This document shows, piece after piece, positions 1-6,914 of a DNA stretch of 12,020 nucleotides. The translations under genes were made by a program, and so were the position numbers. This stretch comes from CAZAGT01 sp964484515 (GTDB lineage Bacteria; Desulfobacterota; DSM-4660; Desulfatiglandales; HGW-15). Below the pieces are notes generated by a model. That model made no database searches, had not been told where the DNA came from, and saw nothing but the letters and a program-made list of their open reading frames with translations. The first letter of the stretch is position 1, and every line of letters starts with the position of its first letter. Location: contig CAZAGT010000141.1 in assembly GCA_964484515.1 (NCBI GenBank), forward strand, positions 1-12,020, given 5' to 3'.

Positions 1-64
1 GTCCGTCCCGAAACCCTCGGACCATGCGGATCGCTTCGTGCTGATCACGGTTATAGTCGCTCAT
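1..64 (-). CDS. possible start of an unidentified gene running off the left edge
   Basis: A minus-strand ATG at 62-64 opens a frame without stops to the window edge, giving 21 residues beginning MSDYNRDHEAIRMVRGFRDG. The peptide is hydrophilic and I recognise no family. A GGGG stretch about 10 bases upstream is only a weak ribosome-binding site, and a second in-frame ATG follows at residue 13. Its orientation matches every other confident gene here except the right-edge fragment. An open frame this short can arise by chance, so this is a tentative call; the sequence to the left would decide it. Confidence 0.3.
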   Translation of the reverse strand, partial: MSDYNRDQHEAIRMVRGFRDG

Positions 65-508
65 GATAGTCAACCCCAATTACGCGAAAACGCTCAATGA
101 TGAGGAGTCAAGGGTCGAGAAGAAGTCACGAGTGACTAGCCCCCCGGCAGTGCGCTCGGGGCCAGGTGGCTCAGGTCAAGTCGCTCAGGGCCGAACGGTG
201 ACGAGAAATCGCGAGGAAAGATCATTAGCCATGGACCAGGCTTCGCCTAAGGCTACGACCCGGCAAGTAGACACAGACCTTCGTAGACTCATGCCCGGAC
301 GACTTGTCCAGCCCTGAGACGTGAGGCCCTTCGGGCGGGTTGCTCAAAAAAATGAACATCGAACGTCCAACTCGCCAGGGGCGACCAAGCACTTGCCGGA
401 CCGCCTGAGGCAGGTAAACCTCAGGCAGATCGAATGTTGAATGACGAGAAATGAAGAACGTTCCGTATAAGCCGGATCTACAGCGGAGATAGTGGTCTTG
501 GTGACTGA
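65..508. other. gene-free intergenic stretch with several short inverted repeats
   Basis: No reading frame here resembles a protein. The sequence does show local symmetry: AGTCAC-GA-GTGACT at 124-137, a GCCC/GGGC hairpin at 326-336 next to a run of seven A at 346-352, and GCCTGAGG/CCTCAGGC at 403-426. Two degenerate copies of an ACATCGAACGTCCA-like word occur near 355 and 429. None of the hairpins is followed by a T tract on either strand, so none is a standard terminator. The stretch may be the 3' flank of the SCP2 gene plus the leader of the left-edge gene. I see no tRNA, tmRNA or riboswitch that I can name. Confidence 0.5.
403..426. repeat. perfect 8-bp inverted repeat (hairpin) downstream of the SCP2 gene
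   Basis: GCCTGAGG at 403-410 and CCTCAGGC at 419-426 are exact reverse complements around an 8-base loop. It lies about 80 bases after the SCP2 stop codon on the minus strand. There is no T tract on either side, so it is not a canonical intrinsic terminator; it could protect the 3' end of the message or be incidental. Confidence 0.5.
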
Positions 509-835
509 CTAAAAGGTAAAGAGATCGGGAATCCTTTGCGCCAACATGATGTCGCCGCTGACATTGAGTTTTCCGCTCATAAAGGCCTTTATACCACTGA
601 GTTCCCGATTGACAATGCCTAGCCAGATCTCACTCGACATCGTCAGCTTCACGGTCGGGTCGGCATGATTGCCTGCTTCCGACCGGCAGGTCTGGTCTCT
701 GATGGTCACGTGCCAACTTCCGCCCTGATCGCCTGTGATCTCAAATTGGAAAACGGCGTCGAGGCCCTTGGCCGCATCGGGGTTGAATGCGTCCTGAACT
801 CTTGCGAATACCTCCCTAACGTCAGTTACCGTCAT
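509..835 (-). CDS. stand-alone SCP2 sterol-carrier domain protein
   Basis: This 108-residue protein is a single SCP2-type lipid-binding domain, a fold with a hydrophobic tunnel that binds lipids or acyl-CoAs. Family hallmarks visible are the DPTVKLTMS strand (59-67), AFMSGKL (84-90) and GDIMLAQ (94-100) near the C-terminus. There is no signal peptide or membrane segment, so it is cytoplasmic. The ATG at 833-835 has an AGGAG site nine bases upstream (845-849). It follows the flavoprotein gene by 85 bases, so it may be the last gene of that operon or have its own promoter. The true ligand cannot be read from sequence; such small bacterial SCP2 proteins are mostly uncharacterised. Confidence 0.85.
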   Translation of the reverse strand: MTVTDVREVFARVQDAFNPDAAKGLDAVFQFEITGDQGGSWHVTIRDQTCRSEAGNHADPTVKLTMSSEIWLGIVNRELSGIKAFMSGKLNVSGDIMLAQRIPDLFTF

Positions 836-920
836 TAATATCGACTCCTTTGAACTAGGGTCCAGGTTCCAGCCTACGCTTCAATGGGCCACGGCTTGGC
901 AAGCGGGGGTTAGCTGGCAA

Positions 921-2042
921 CTACCGGCGGACACCCGAATTGAGTTCTTCAAGAACGGATTCTGCTTCGGCAAGAATGCCATCAATGAGGTCTCCCACCT
1001 TCGGGATATCATGAATCCGGCCTGCTACCGCGCCGCTCAGAATCGGGGTGGCATCCAGCTTGCCCCTGAAGAGGTTCTCCAGTCCGCCTACCTCCAAATC
1101 GAGGATTTCCTGTGAAGACCCGGTGGGGATCCCCTTGTAAAGGTCCGGGGCGCCTCGGACCGTCGCATCGACCAATTCGATAGCTCGAGGGTTGCGCAGG
1201 AAGCGCATCGGCCCAAAAAAACCCCTGGCCACCAAGGTGTCTTCCTCCGTGGCCGAGACCAGAAGGTCCTTCCATCCTTGTTCGAAATCGCTTTCCTGGG
1301 TCGCAATGAAGCGGGTGCCCATCTGAACCCCAATCGCCCCCAGGGCCAGCGCCGCGATCAGAGAGCGTCCATCCGCAAAGCCGCCGGCGGCCACGACCGG
1401 TTTTCCGGTCGCTTTGACGACCTCGGGGATCAATACCATACTCGAGGTGTCGCGCCAAGAACAGTGAGCGCCGCCTTCCCGCCCGGAGGCGATAATAATG
1501 TCGACGTTTGCCTTTTCGCATCGCTTGGCCGCCCGAACCGAGGGGACCACGTGGCACCACGTCATCTCAGTAAGCTCTCTCTTGATCGGAACGGTCGCCC
1601 CTTCAGGAGAACTCGCTTCGCCCCACGGCAATGGGTCGCCGGCGGACGTCACGATGACCCGGCACTTCTCCCTTGCCTCCGGGTCACTCTGAAGACGTTC
1701 GACCAGGGCCCGAACGAGTCGGGAGGCCGTTGGGATGAACTCCTCCGATACCGGAACGTTCACCCCAAACCTTGCATGAGGGACATCCCCGATGGCCGCA
1801 AGGACCCTGTCTATCGAAGACGTCAACAGTTCCTCGGGGGTCCCTTCACCAAAGATGGCCGAATAGCGGTACTCGCCGATACCGGGCATCTGGAATGAAC
1901 CCATCCCGACCGTGGAAATCAGGCCCAGGGCGCCCGATCTGGAGACGGCGGCCGCCAGGCTGGTGGTGTCGTAAGGCCCCATGCCGGCCTGAATGATCGG
2001 TTTCTGACAGCCAATATGCTTTGCGAACGATTCAAACTTCAT
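921..2042 (-). CDS. nitronate monooxygenase-like FMN flavoprotein
   Basis: A 373-residue TIM-barrel flavoprotein of the nitronate monooxygenase / 2-nitropropane dioxygenase family, which also includes enoyl-ACP reductases of the FabK type. The N-terminus has the PIIQAGMGPYD turn (15-25) that packs on FMN. GREGGAHCSW (188-197) carries the conserved His at 193, and VVAAGGFADGRSLIAALALG (216-235) followed by VQMGTRF is the FMN phosphate-binding region. The frame can also open at a GTG one codon earlier (2045), but the ATG at 2042 is better spaced from a GAGG eight bases upstream. It starts 10 bases after the DUF1638 gene, so it is probably cotranscribed. The natural substrate is unknown: many members annotated this way do not act on nitronates, and the residues around 130-165 are not diagnostic. 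Confidence 0.85.
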   Translation of the reverse strand: MKFESFAKHIGCQKPIIQAGMGPYDTTSLAAAVSRSGALGLISTVGMGSFQMPGIGEYRYSAIFGEGTPEELLTSSIDRVLAAIGDVPHARFGVNVPVSEEFIPTASRLVRALVERLQSDPEAREKCRVIVTSAGDPLPWGEASSPEGATVPIKRELTEMTWCHVVPSVRAAKRCEKANVDIIIASGREGGAHCSWRDTSSMVLIPEVVKATGKPVVAAGGFADGRSLIAALALGAIGVQMGTRFIATQESDFEQGWKDLLVSATEEDTLVARGFFGPMRFLRNPRAIELVDATVRGAPDLYKGIPTGSSQEILDLEVGGLENLFRGKLDATPILSGAVAGRIHDIPKVGDLIDGILAEAESVLEELNSGVRR

Positions 2043-2052
2043 CACAGTCGCC

Positions 2053-2826
2053 TCAACCAGATCCTGTTTTCCGCTCCTCGTCTATTTCTTCAACCCTGAT
2101 GATCTCTTCCCAATCATAAGCCCCTCTCGATCTTTGGCCAGGATTCAGAATGAGAAAACTCCCTTCCTCCCAGTCTCCGTCGATAAGGTTCCGCAAGAGC
2201 TCCAGTGAGCCCACCAGGGGAACCCATTCCATTCCGGATTCCTCCGCTCTCTTTCGGCACATCTCCGCATAATGCGGATTCCTCGTTTCAGGTATCTCGA
2301 TATAGATGACTTTATTGTGCTTGGGTTTGGTTCCGTACATGGTTTCATAAATGTACTTGGCGCTCTCCTCGCCCCACTTCTCGACATACTCCAAATAGAC
2401 CGGATCCGTCTCCATATCCCCTCGCAACAGGGCGTCGTGAAATGGCGAGTCACTGCGCTCGATATAGCCCGGAGAACTGAACGGTTGGCTTGGGTTGTCT
2501 TTGAAGTGGCGTTCAAACTCCTCCTTGGAGCCGAGAAACAGGGTACAACAATCGTGAGCGCGGGGAATGATAATTTGTGTATCCCGCGTCTCCAATCCAA
2601 TTGTGGAATTCCCGCAGAGACCGTAGCCCAAGAGGATGGCATCATAGTTTTTGCCTAGACACTGATCAATTTTTTCCTGAATGCCTTTCCTGAGGTTGTC
2701 GGGATAGTTGTGAGAGTTCTTTTCGGTAAATTCCACATCAAAGATGTGTGGACTTTTGGCGATTAGCAGGCACAACTCTCTCATGAGCACATCGCAGGCT
2801 ATGAGTTTCAATCGCATCGCGTTCAC
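2053..2826 (-). CDS. DUF1638 domain protein of unknown function
   Basis: A 257-residue soluble protein matching what I know of DUF1638: an early Cys in LIACDVL (C11), the signature YGLCGN (68-73) and IIIPRAHDCC (85-94) followed by TLFLGS. The conserved Cys and His (C71, H91, C93) could form a metal or cofactor site, but that is inference. The start is a GTG at 2824-2826: an AGAGG stretch lies about seven bases upstream of it, whereas the ATG three codons later (2817) is too far away. It begins three bases after the cobA/hemD stop codon and 10 bases before the flavoprotein gene, so translation is probably coupled to tetrapyrrole genes. In anaerobes and methanogens this family is often found, as I recall, near corrinoid methyltransferase genes. 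No enzymatic function can be assigned. Confidence 0.8.
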   Translation of the reverse strand: MNAMRLKLIACDVLMRELCLLIAKSPHIFDVEFTEKNSHNYPDNLRKGIQEKIDQCLGKNYDAILLGYGLCGNSTIGLETRDTQIIIPRAHDCCTLFLGSKEEFERHFKDNPSQPFSSPGYIERSDSPFHDALLRGDMETDPVYLEYVEKWGEESAKYIYETMYGTKPKHNKVIYIEIPETRNPHYAEMCRKRAEESGMEWVPLVGSLELLRNLIDGDWEEGSFLILNPGQRSRGAYDWEEIIRVEEIDEERKTGSG

Positions 2827-2829
2827 TGA

Positions 2830-4374
2830 TCACCTCTCTTCGACCGAGCGAGAACCGTAGTACTGCACAATCGATTCGGTCAAGGCCTCGATCGTATAGG
2901 TGGCCGGCATCACGACCACTGAAAAACCGATCTTACGAGCCGTCTCCGCCGTGACCGGCCCGATACAGGCCACACTGACCTCGGTCATCAAGGCCTTCAG
3001 GGATTCCTTGTTCATCCCCAATATGTCCACAAAATTCGTCACCGTGGATGAGCTGGTAAAGGTCACGAGGTCGATCCGCCCCTCAGCCAGCAAACCATCA
3101 ACGCGATCGGCGTCATGCCGGGGGAGAACGGTCTGGTACGCCGGGACCACCCGTACCTCGGCTCCCATCTTCTCCAACTCCGTGGGTAGGACCTCTCGCG
3201 CTTGAGCGGCCCTCGGCAGGAGGATCTTCGTTCCCTTGACGTCCCATTTTCTGAATTGATCTACGATGGCCTCGGCCCGATACTCCGTCGGCACAAAGTC
3301 GGGCTTGACCCCCCTTGCTTGAACCGCCTGGGCCGTTTCAGGGCCGATGGTCCCTATTTGGAGCCCCTTCAGGTCCCTAGCATCCTTTTGAAGGCGTTCC
3401 AGTCGTTGAAAGAATTGCTCAACCCCGTTCACGCTGGTAAACAGCAACCATTTGTACCCTTCCAGACCCCGAATCGCATCATCGAGGGCCTCCCAGCTCT
3501 CCGGGGGAGCGATCTCGATGGTCGGGAACTCAATACACTCCGCCCCCAACTCCGTTAAACGTTTCAAGAACCGGCTGGCCTGTGCCCGCGCCCGCGTGAC
3601 CATGATCCGCTTGCCGAAGAGAGGTCTGGCCTCGAACCAATTTAGCTCGGATCTCAACCGGGCGATCTCACCCACCACGATCACGGACGGCGGTTGAAGT
3701 CTCGCTTCCCGCACCCTTGCCACAATGTCCTCGAGTCGGCCGACCACCGTCTTCTGTTCAGGCGTCGTTCCGCGGTGAATCACCGCCGTGGGCGTGTCCG
3801 GCGAGCGTCCGTGGGCCATGAGCCTTTCAACAATCATCGGGAGATTCCCCATCCCCATAAGGAACACGAGCGTGCCGACACCGGTCGCCAACTTGTCCCA
3901 CGCGATATTCGATTCGGTCTTCCCGGGATCCTCATGGCCGGTCACGAAGGCGACGGTGGCGGCGAAATCCCGATGCGTCAGAGGAATACCGGCATAGGCT
4001 GGAACGGCAATGGCCGATGTCACCCCCGGTACCACCTCAAAGGGAACATGCGCCTCAACCAGGTCTTGGGCCTCTTCCCCGCCTCGACCGAAGATGAAAG
4101 GATCGCCCCCTTTGAGTCTCACAACCCTTAGCCCTTGCTGCGCTTTCGATACGATCAGCTGGTTTATCTCCTCTTGACTCCGGCTGTGGGCACCTCCCTT
4201 CTTGCCCACATAGATGAGCTCCGCTTGCTCGGCCGCATACTGCAGAAAGACCGGATTTGCCAGGTAGTCGTAGACGACGACTTCGGCTTGTGCGAGGCAT
4301 TCCTTGGCCTTGAGCGTCAAGAGGCCGGGGTCGCCGGGACCAGCCCCCACCAGATAGACTTTCCCCTTTCTCAT
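2830..4374 (-). CDS. cobA/hemD: uroporphyrinogen-III C-methyltransferase / uroporphyrinogen-III synthase fusion
   Basis: A 514-residue bifunctional protein. Residues 1 to about 250 are an SAM-dependent uroporphyrinogen-III methyltransferase (SUMT), with the GAGPGDPG loop (10-17), VVRLKGGDPFIFGRG (84-98) and FEVVPGVTSA (112-121). It makes precorrin-2, the precursor of sirohaem and cobalamin. From about 253 (GKRIMVTRARAQ) to the end is uroporphyrinogen-III synthase, which closes hydroxymethylbilane into uroporphyrinogen III; VTFTSSSTVTNF near 440 is its typical conserved stretch. The fusion is well known in anaerobic bacteria and passes product directly from one active site to the next. Its ATG overlaps the hemC stop codon as ATGA (4371-4374), implying translational coupling. 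Both halves look complete. Confidence 0.95.
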   Translation of the reverse strand: MRKGKVYLVGAGPGDPGLLTLKAKECLAQAEVVVYDYLANPVFLQYAAEQAELIYVGKKGGAHSRSQEEINQLIVSKAQQGLRVVRLKGGDPFIFGRGGEEAQDLVEAHVPFEVVPGVTSAIAVPAYAGIPLTHRDFAATVAFVTGHEDPGKTESNIAWDKLATGVGTLVFLMGMGNLPMIVERLMAHGRSPDTPTAVIHRGTTPEQKTVVGRLEDIVARVREARLQPPSVIVVGEIARLRSELNWFEARPLFGKRIMVTRARAQASRFLKRLTELGAECIEFPTIEIAPPESWEALDDAIRGLEGYKWLLFTSVNGVEQFFQRLERLQKDARDLKGLQIGTIGPETAQAVQARGVKPDFVPTEYRAEAIVDQFRKWDVKGTKILLPRAAQAREVLPTELEKMGAEVRVVPAYQTVLPRHDADRVDGLLAEGRIDLVTFTSSSTVTNFVDILGMNKESLKALMTEVSVACIGPVTAETARKIGFSVVVMPATYTIEALTESIVQYYGSRSVEER

Positions 4375-5309
4375 GTGCGCGGACCCCTACCCCCTGCATA
4401 GATCTCGGCAAGAATCCTGTCTGCGCCCGACGCGAGCAGCCGGCGCGCAAGGGACACCCCAAGATCTTCGGGGCTGCCCAACTCGCCTGTCATCCGATCT
4501 CTTATAATTCTCGATCCGTCGAGCTCAGCAACCATCCCACAAAGATCCAGTCGGTTTCCTTCTATTCGACAGAGGGCCGCCATCGGAACCTCACAGCCAC
4601 CTTCCATCTTCTCCAAGAACGCCCTCTCCGCCCTGATCGTGAGTTCCGTTTCCCGATGATTCAAGAACCCAAGCAGCCCCCTTGTCTTCGCATCTTCGGA
4701 CCTCACCTCCAGACCGAGCGCCCCCTGTCCAATGGCCGGCAGGACCTCCGTTCTCGGGATGAACTGGCTGATGCGATATGCGAGGCCCAGCCGTTTGAGG
4801 CCCGCCGCGGCCAAGATGATGGCGTCGAAATCCCCGGCATCCAGTTTTGAAAGACGGGTATCCACGTTTCCCCTCAAGGGGACTACCTCAATATCGGGCC
4901 GAAGGTGACGAAGCTGGGCTGACCGCCTCAGGCTGCCTGTCCCCACTCGTGCCCCCTGGGGTAAGTCTTCCAGGTTCGGATGCCGTACGGAGATGAAGGC
5001 ATCACGGCAATCTTCGCGTTCAGGAAAAGCGGCAAGCTTGAGGCCCTGCGGCAATTCAGCCGGCATGTCCTTCAGGCTGTGAACCGCCAGGTCCGCCTCG
5101 CGGTTCAAGAGGGCTTCCTCGATCTCTCTGACGAACAGGCCCTTGCCCCCGATTTGGGTCAGGGGAGAGTCGACGATCTTGTCGCCCCTGGTCTTGATCC
5201 GGATCAATTCCACAGACAGATCCGAATGCCTAGCCGCAATGGAGCGTTTGACCCATTCGCTTTGGGCCAAGGCCAGCTTGCTGCCCCGAGTGGCGATCCT
5301 GAGGCTCAT
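4371..5309 (-). CDS. hemC: hydroxymethylbilane synthase (porphobilinogen deaminase)
   Basis: A 312-residue cytoplasmic enzyme that polymerises four porphobilinogens into hydroxymethylbilane, supplying the HemD half of the next gene. Visible motifs are IATRGSKLALAQ (5-16), IGGKGLFVREIE (53-64), HSLKDMP (77-83) with the catalytic Asp at 81, RVGTGSLRR (121-129) and RGNVDTRL (146-153). EGGCEVP (236-242) carries Cys239, which should hold the dipyrromethane cofactor. The length is normal for the family and no catalytic residue is missing. Its ATG overlaps the ispD stop codon as ATGA (5306-5309). No hemA or hemB lies in the window, so the earlier tetrapyrrole steps are encoded elsewhere. Confidence 0.97.
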   Translation of the reverse strand: MSLRIATRGSKLALAQSEWVKRSIAARHSDLSVELIRIKTRGDKIVDSPLTQIGGKGLFVREIEEALLNREADLAVHSLKDMPAELPQGLKLAAFPEREDCRDAFISVRHPNLEDLPQGARVGTGSLRRSAQLRHLRPDIEVVPLRGNVDTRLSKLDAGDFDAIILAAAGLKRLGLAYRISQFIPRTEVLPAIGQGALGLEVRSEDAKTRGLLGFLNHRETELTIRAERAFLEKMEGGCEVPMAALCRIEGNRLDLCGMVAELDGSRIIRDRMTGELGSPEDLGVSLARRLLASGADRILAEIYAGGRGPRT

Positions 5310-6034
5310 CCGGGGCCTCGCCTCAGCAGGAAGGCTGCGAGTTCAAGGTCATGGGGGGTCGTAATCTTGATGTTATCCTCGGAGCCCTCGACCACCGCGA
5401 CGGGGATCCCCATCCTTTCGGCCAGAAGCGCGTCGTCAGTCAGTCCGGACCATTCCTCCTGAACGGCCCTCTGATGGGCTGCGCGAATGTCCTCGTAGCG
5501 AAACACCTGAGGTGTCTGGACGAGCCAAACTCGACGCCGATCGTAGGTCCGCGTGACCATCCCCTCTGGATCGACCTCTTTCACCGTGTCTTTTGCAGGC
5601 AACGCGGCAATGGCGGCCCTCTGTTTTCGACCCACCTCAATGACGCTTTCAATCAATTCCGTTTGAACCAACGGCCGGACACCGTCATGGATCAAGATCA
5701 GATCGAAGCGCCCCCCCGTGGCCTCAATGCCTCTCCGAACCGAGTCCTGCCGCCGCTCACCACCTGCTACGACCTTTTCGACCTTGTCCAGATTGAATCG
5801 GGCTACGATCTCCTGACGGCAGAAATCGATCTCACCGGCCGGCACCACCAATATGATGCTTTCGACCGATGGAGCCGCCTGAAACCCCGCGAGGGTGATG
5901 GCGAGAAGCGGTCTCCCATCCACCTCCAGGAACTGTTTGGCGCGCTCACTCCCCATCCGGACCCCGGCACCAGCCGCGGGGATGATGGCGACTGCGCCGC
6001 GGGGACGACCGGCCGATTTGTGGGTCTCATCCAT
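5306..6034 (-). CDS. ispD: 2-C-methyl-D-erythritol 4-phosphate cytidylyltransferase
   Basis: A 242-residue MEP-pathway enzyme that joins CTP and methylerythritol phosphate to give CDP-methylerythritol for isoprenoid synthesis. The nucleotide-binding motif PAAGAGVRM (19-27) with Lys33, the GGERRQDSV segment (91-99), HDGVRP (116-121), TDDA (199-202) and NIKITTP (221-227) are all present. The ATG at 6032-6034 has an AGGG seven bases upstream; residues 1-13 are a short extension before the first beta strand. It is the first gene of the ispD-hemC-cobA/hemD series. Its usual partner ispF is not in the window, and there is no C-terminal IspF fusion. The promoter must lie in the 331-base region upstream, but I could not identify convincing -35/-10 boxes there. 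Confidence 0.96.
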   Translation of the reverse strand: MDETHKSAGRPRGAVAIIPAAGAGVRMGSERAKQFLEVDGRPLLAITLAGFQAAPSVESIILVVPAGEIDFCRQEIVARFNLDKVEKVVAGGERRQDSVRRGIEATGGRFDLILIHDGVRPLVQTELIESVIEVGRKQRAAIAALPAKDTVKEVDPEGMVTRTYDRRRVWLVQTPQVFRYEDIRAAHQRAVQEEWSGLTDDALLAERMGIPVAVVEGSEDNIKITTPHDLELAAFLLRRGPG

Positions 6035-6214
6035 CTGGTACCCTGATGGAGCGAAAATGTTCTTTGTCCGTCGTTATAAGACAGGGTTCAGCCCCGCCGC
6101 TTGCCGCGAAAGTGGCCAAGAATGATCGACCGATAAACTTCATAAGAGTGGTGCCCGAGTTTGGCATTCTCAGACATTTCAATGCATGCCTGGGCGATAA
6201 GGTATCACAGACCT

Positions 6215-6228
6215 CACTTCGCGAAGTG
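6215..6228. repeat. perfect 14-bp palindrome CACTTCGCGAAGTG upstream of the ispD operon
   Basis: CACTTCG and CGAAGTG are exact reverse complements, so the site is a perfect palindrome in DNA, or in RNA a five-pair stem with a CGCG loop. It lies about 180 bases before the ispD start codon. On the minus strand it is followed by AGGTCTGTGAT, an arrangement repeated in similar form at the right end of the window. It could be an operator or part of a dispersed repeat; the second copy favours the latter. Confidence 0.5.
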
Positions 6229-6303
6229 TCCATACGAGGGATTGGGGAATAGGGAAAACCCTAAACCGACAGCTCCCGGATTGCGCCTTGACGCGTTTTG
6301 GGT

Positions 6304-6347
6304 ATAAATAAAAGCAGGCCCAGGATGGGACATCCTGCCGGCCTGCT
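6304..6347 (-). terminator. strong intrinsic terminator after the Rho_N-like gene
   Basis: Read on the minus strand, GCAGGCC (6340-6346) starts a long stem that continues through GCAGGATG, turns at a short loop near 6330 and returns through ATCCTG to GGCCTGC (6314-6320). TTTTATTTAT follows (6304-6313). The GC-rich stem with a U-rich tail is a canonical Rho-independent terminator. It starts about 20 bases after the stop codon at 6366, and it separates that gene from the ispD operon. Confidence 0.9.
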
Positions 6348-6365
6348 CGATGTCTCCCCTTCGAT

Positions 6366-6914
6366 CTAAGCCGCCTTTCTGGTCCGCTTCTTCAGACGAT
6401 TGATTCGACGCCGGAGGGTATCGACCTTTTGCCGGTCCTTGGCCGCCAGGGCCACCGCTTTTTCAACCTTGAGCCGGCCGATCTTCTCCTTGAGAGCCTT
6501 TACATCGATCTGTTTGGCGCCCTTCTCGGCCGAATCCTCGTCCTTGATGCCCCTGGCCTCCTTGATGATGTCAAAGAGTTGTTGTTTCTTCATCGCATGG
6601 ACACCCTCGACCCCCGGTATCTCACGCGCGATTTCGCGAAGCTCCGTGGCCGTCATCTTATCGAGGGGTTTTTCTTTTTCTGCTGGTTGCCCGGTCTCTT
6701 CTTCCTTAGCTTCTGTTTGCGGAGCTTCTGTCTCCTCAGCCTTGATCGCTTCGGCCCCGGTATCTTCGGCTGCCGTTTCAGCGGCCTTGACCTCTTCCGG
6801 CTTTGTGTCCTCGGTCTCTAGGTTCGTCCCTTCTGCCGCGGTCGTCTCCGTCTGTGGTCCTTCCGCTTCTGATCCTTCATCCGTTGTCTTTTCGTTTTTT
6901 GTTTCTTCTTCCAT
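6366..6914 (-). CDS. acidic/basic bipolar protein with a Rho_N (SAP-like) segment
   Basis: A 182-residue protein in three parts. Residues 1-82 are an acidic, low-complexity region of Glu, Thr, Ala and Lys, surely disordered. Residues 83-121 (starting PLDKMTATELREIAREIPG, then MKKQQLFDIIKEARG) look like the helix-extended-helix of the Rho termination factor N-terminal / SAP fold, which binds nucleic acid. Residues 137-182 are highly basic and helical, ending RRRINRLKKRTRKAA. The ATG at 6912-6914 has AGGAG seven bases upstream. It is transcribed alone and closed by a strong terminator. It lacks the Rho ATPase, so it is not Rho. A nucleic-acid-binding or nucleoid role is inferred; an RNA-chaperone or ribosome-associated role is equally possible. 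Confidence 0.75.
   Translation of the reverse strand: MEEETKNEKTTDEGSEAEGPQTETTAAEGTNLETEDTKPEEVKAAETAAEDTGAEAIKAEETEAPQTEAKEEETGQPAEKEKPLDKMTATELREIAREIPGVEGVHAMKKQQLFDIIKEARGIKDEDSAEKGAKQIDVKALKEKIGRLKVEKAVALAAKDRQKVDTLRRRINRLKKRTRKAA

Larger units (their letters stand above)
6035..6365. other. intergenic region upstream of ispD, possibly a dispersed repeat element
   Basis: This 331-base stretch holds the intrinsic terminator of the upstream Rho_N-like gene (6304-6347), the palindrome at 6215-6228, and otherwise no recognised gene. An ATG-started minus-strand frame at 6233 would encode 68 residues ending at 6027, overlapping the ispD start, with no family resemblance and no good ribosome-binding site. 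The part from about 6204 to 6232 resembles the extreme right end of the window, suggesting a repeated intergenic element. The ispD operon promoter is presumably here. Confidence 0.45.

Noticed and set aside
185..229. Minus-strand peptide ANDLSSRFLVTVRP followed by a stop, resembling the start of a tmRNA tag
   Set aside because: The flanks lack the tmRNA alanine-acceptor ends and T-loop, the peptide does not end in the usual Ala-Ala, and no tRNA-like fold is present.
63..317. 84-codon plus-strand frame at the left edge
   Set aside because: No ribosome-binding site, no family resemblance, biased Arg/Ser/Pro composition typical of a chance frame in GC-rich DNA, and it overlaps the inverted repeats.
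150..330. GTGCG start and short hairpins suggesting a group II intron
   Set aside because: No domain V, no reverse transcriptase frame and no 3' boundary; a five-base start motif is not evidence.
1278..1898. 206-codon plus-strand frame
   Set aside because: Antisense shadow of the flavoprotein gene, whose family motifs are clear on the other strand.
6288..6308. TTGACG and TATAAA on the plus strand as a promoter
   Set aside because: The spacer is only nine bases, it would read into the antisense of the Rho_N-like gene, and the A/T-rich bases are the tail of the minus-strand terminator.
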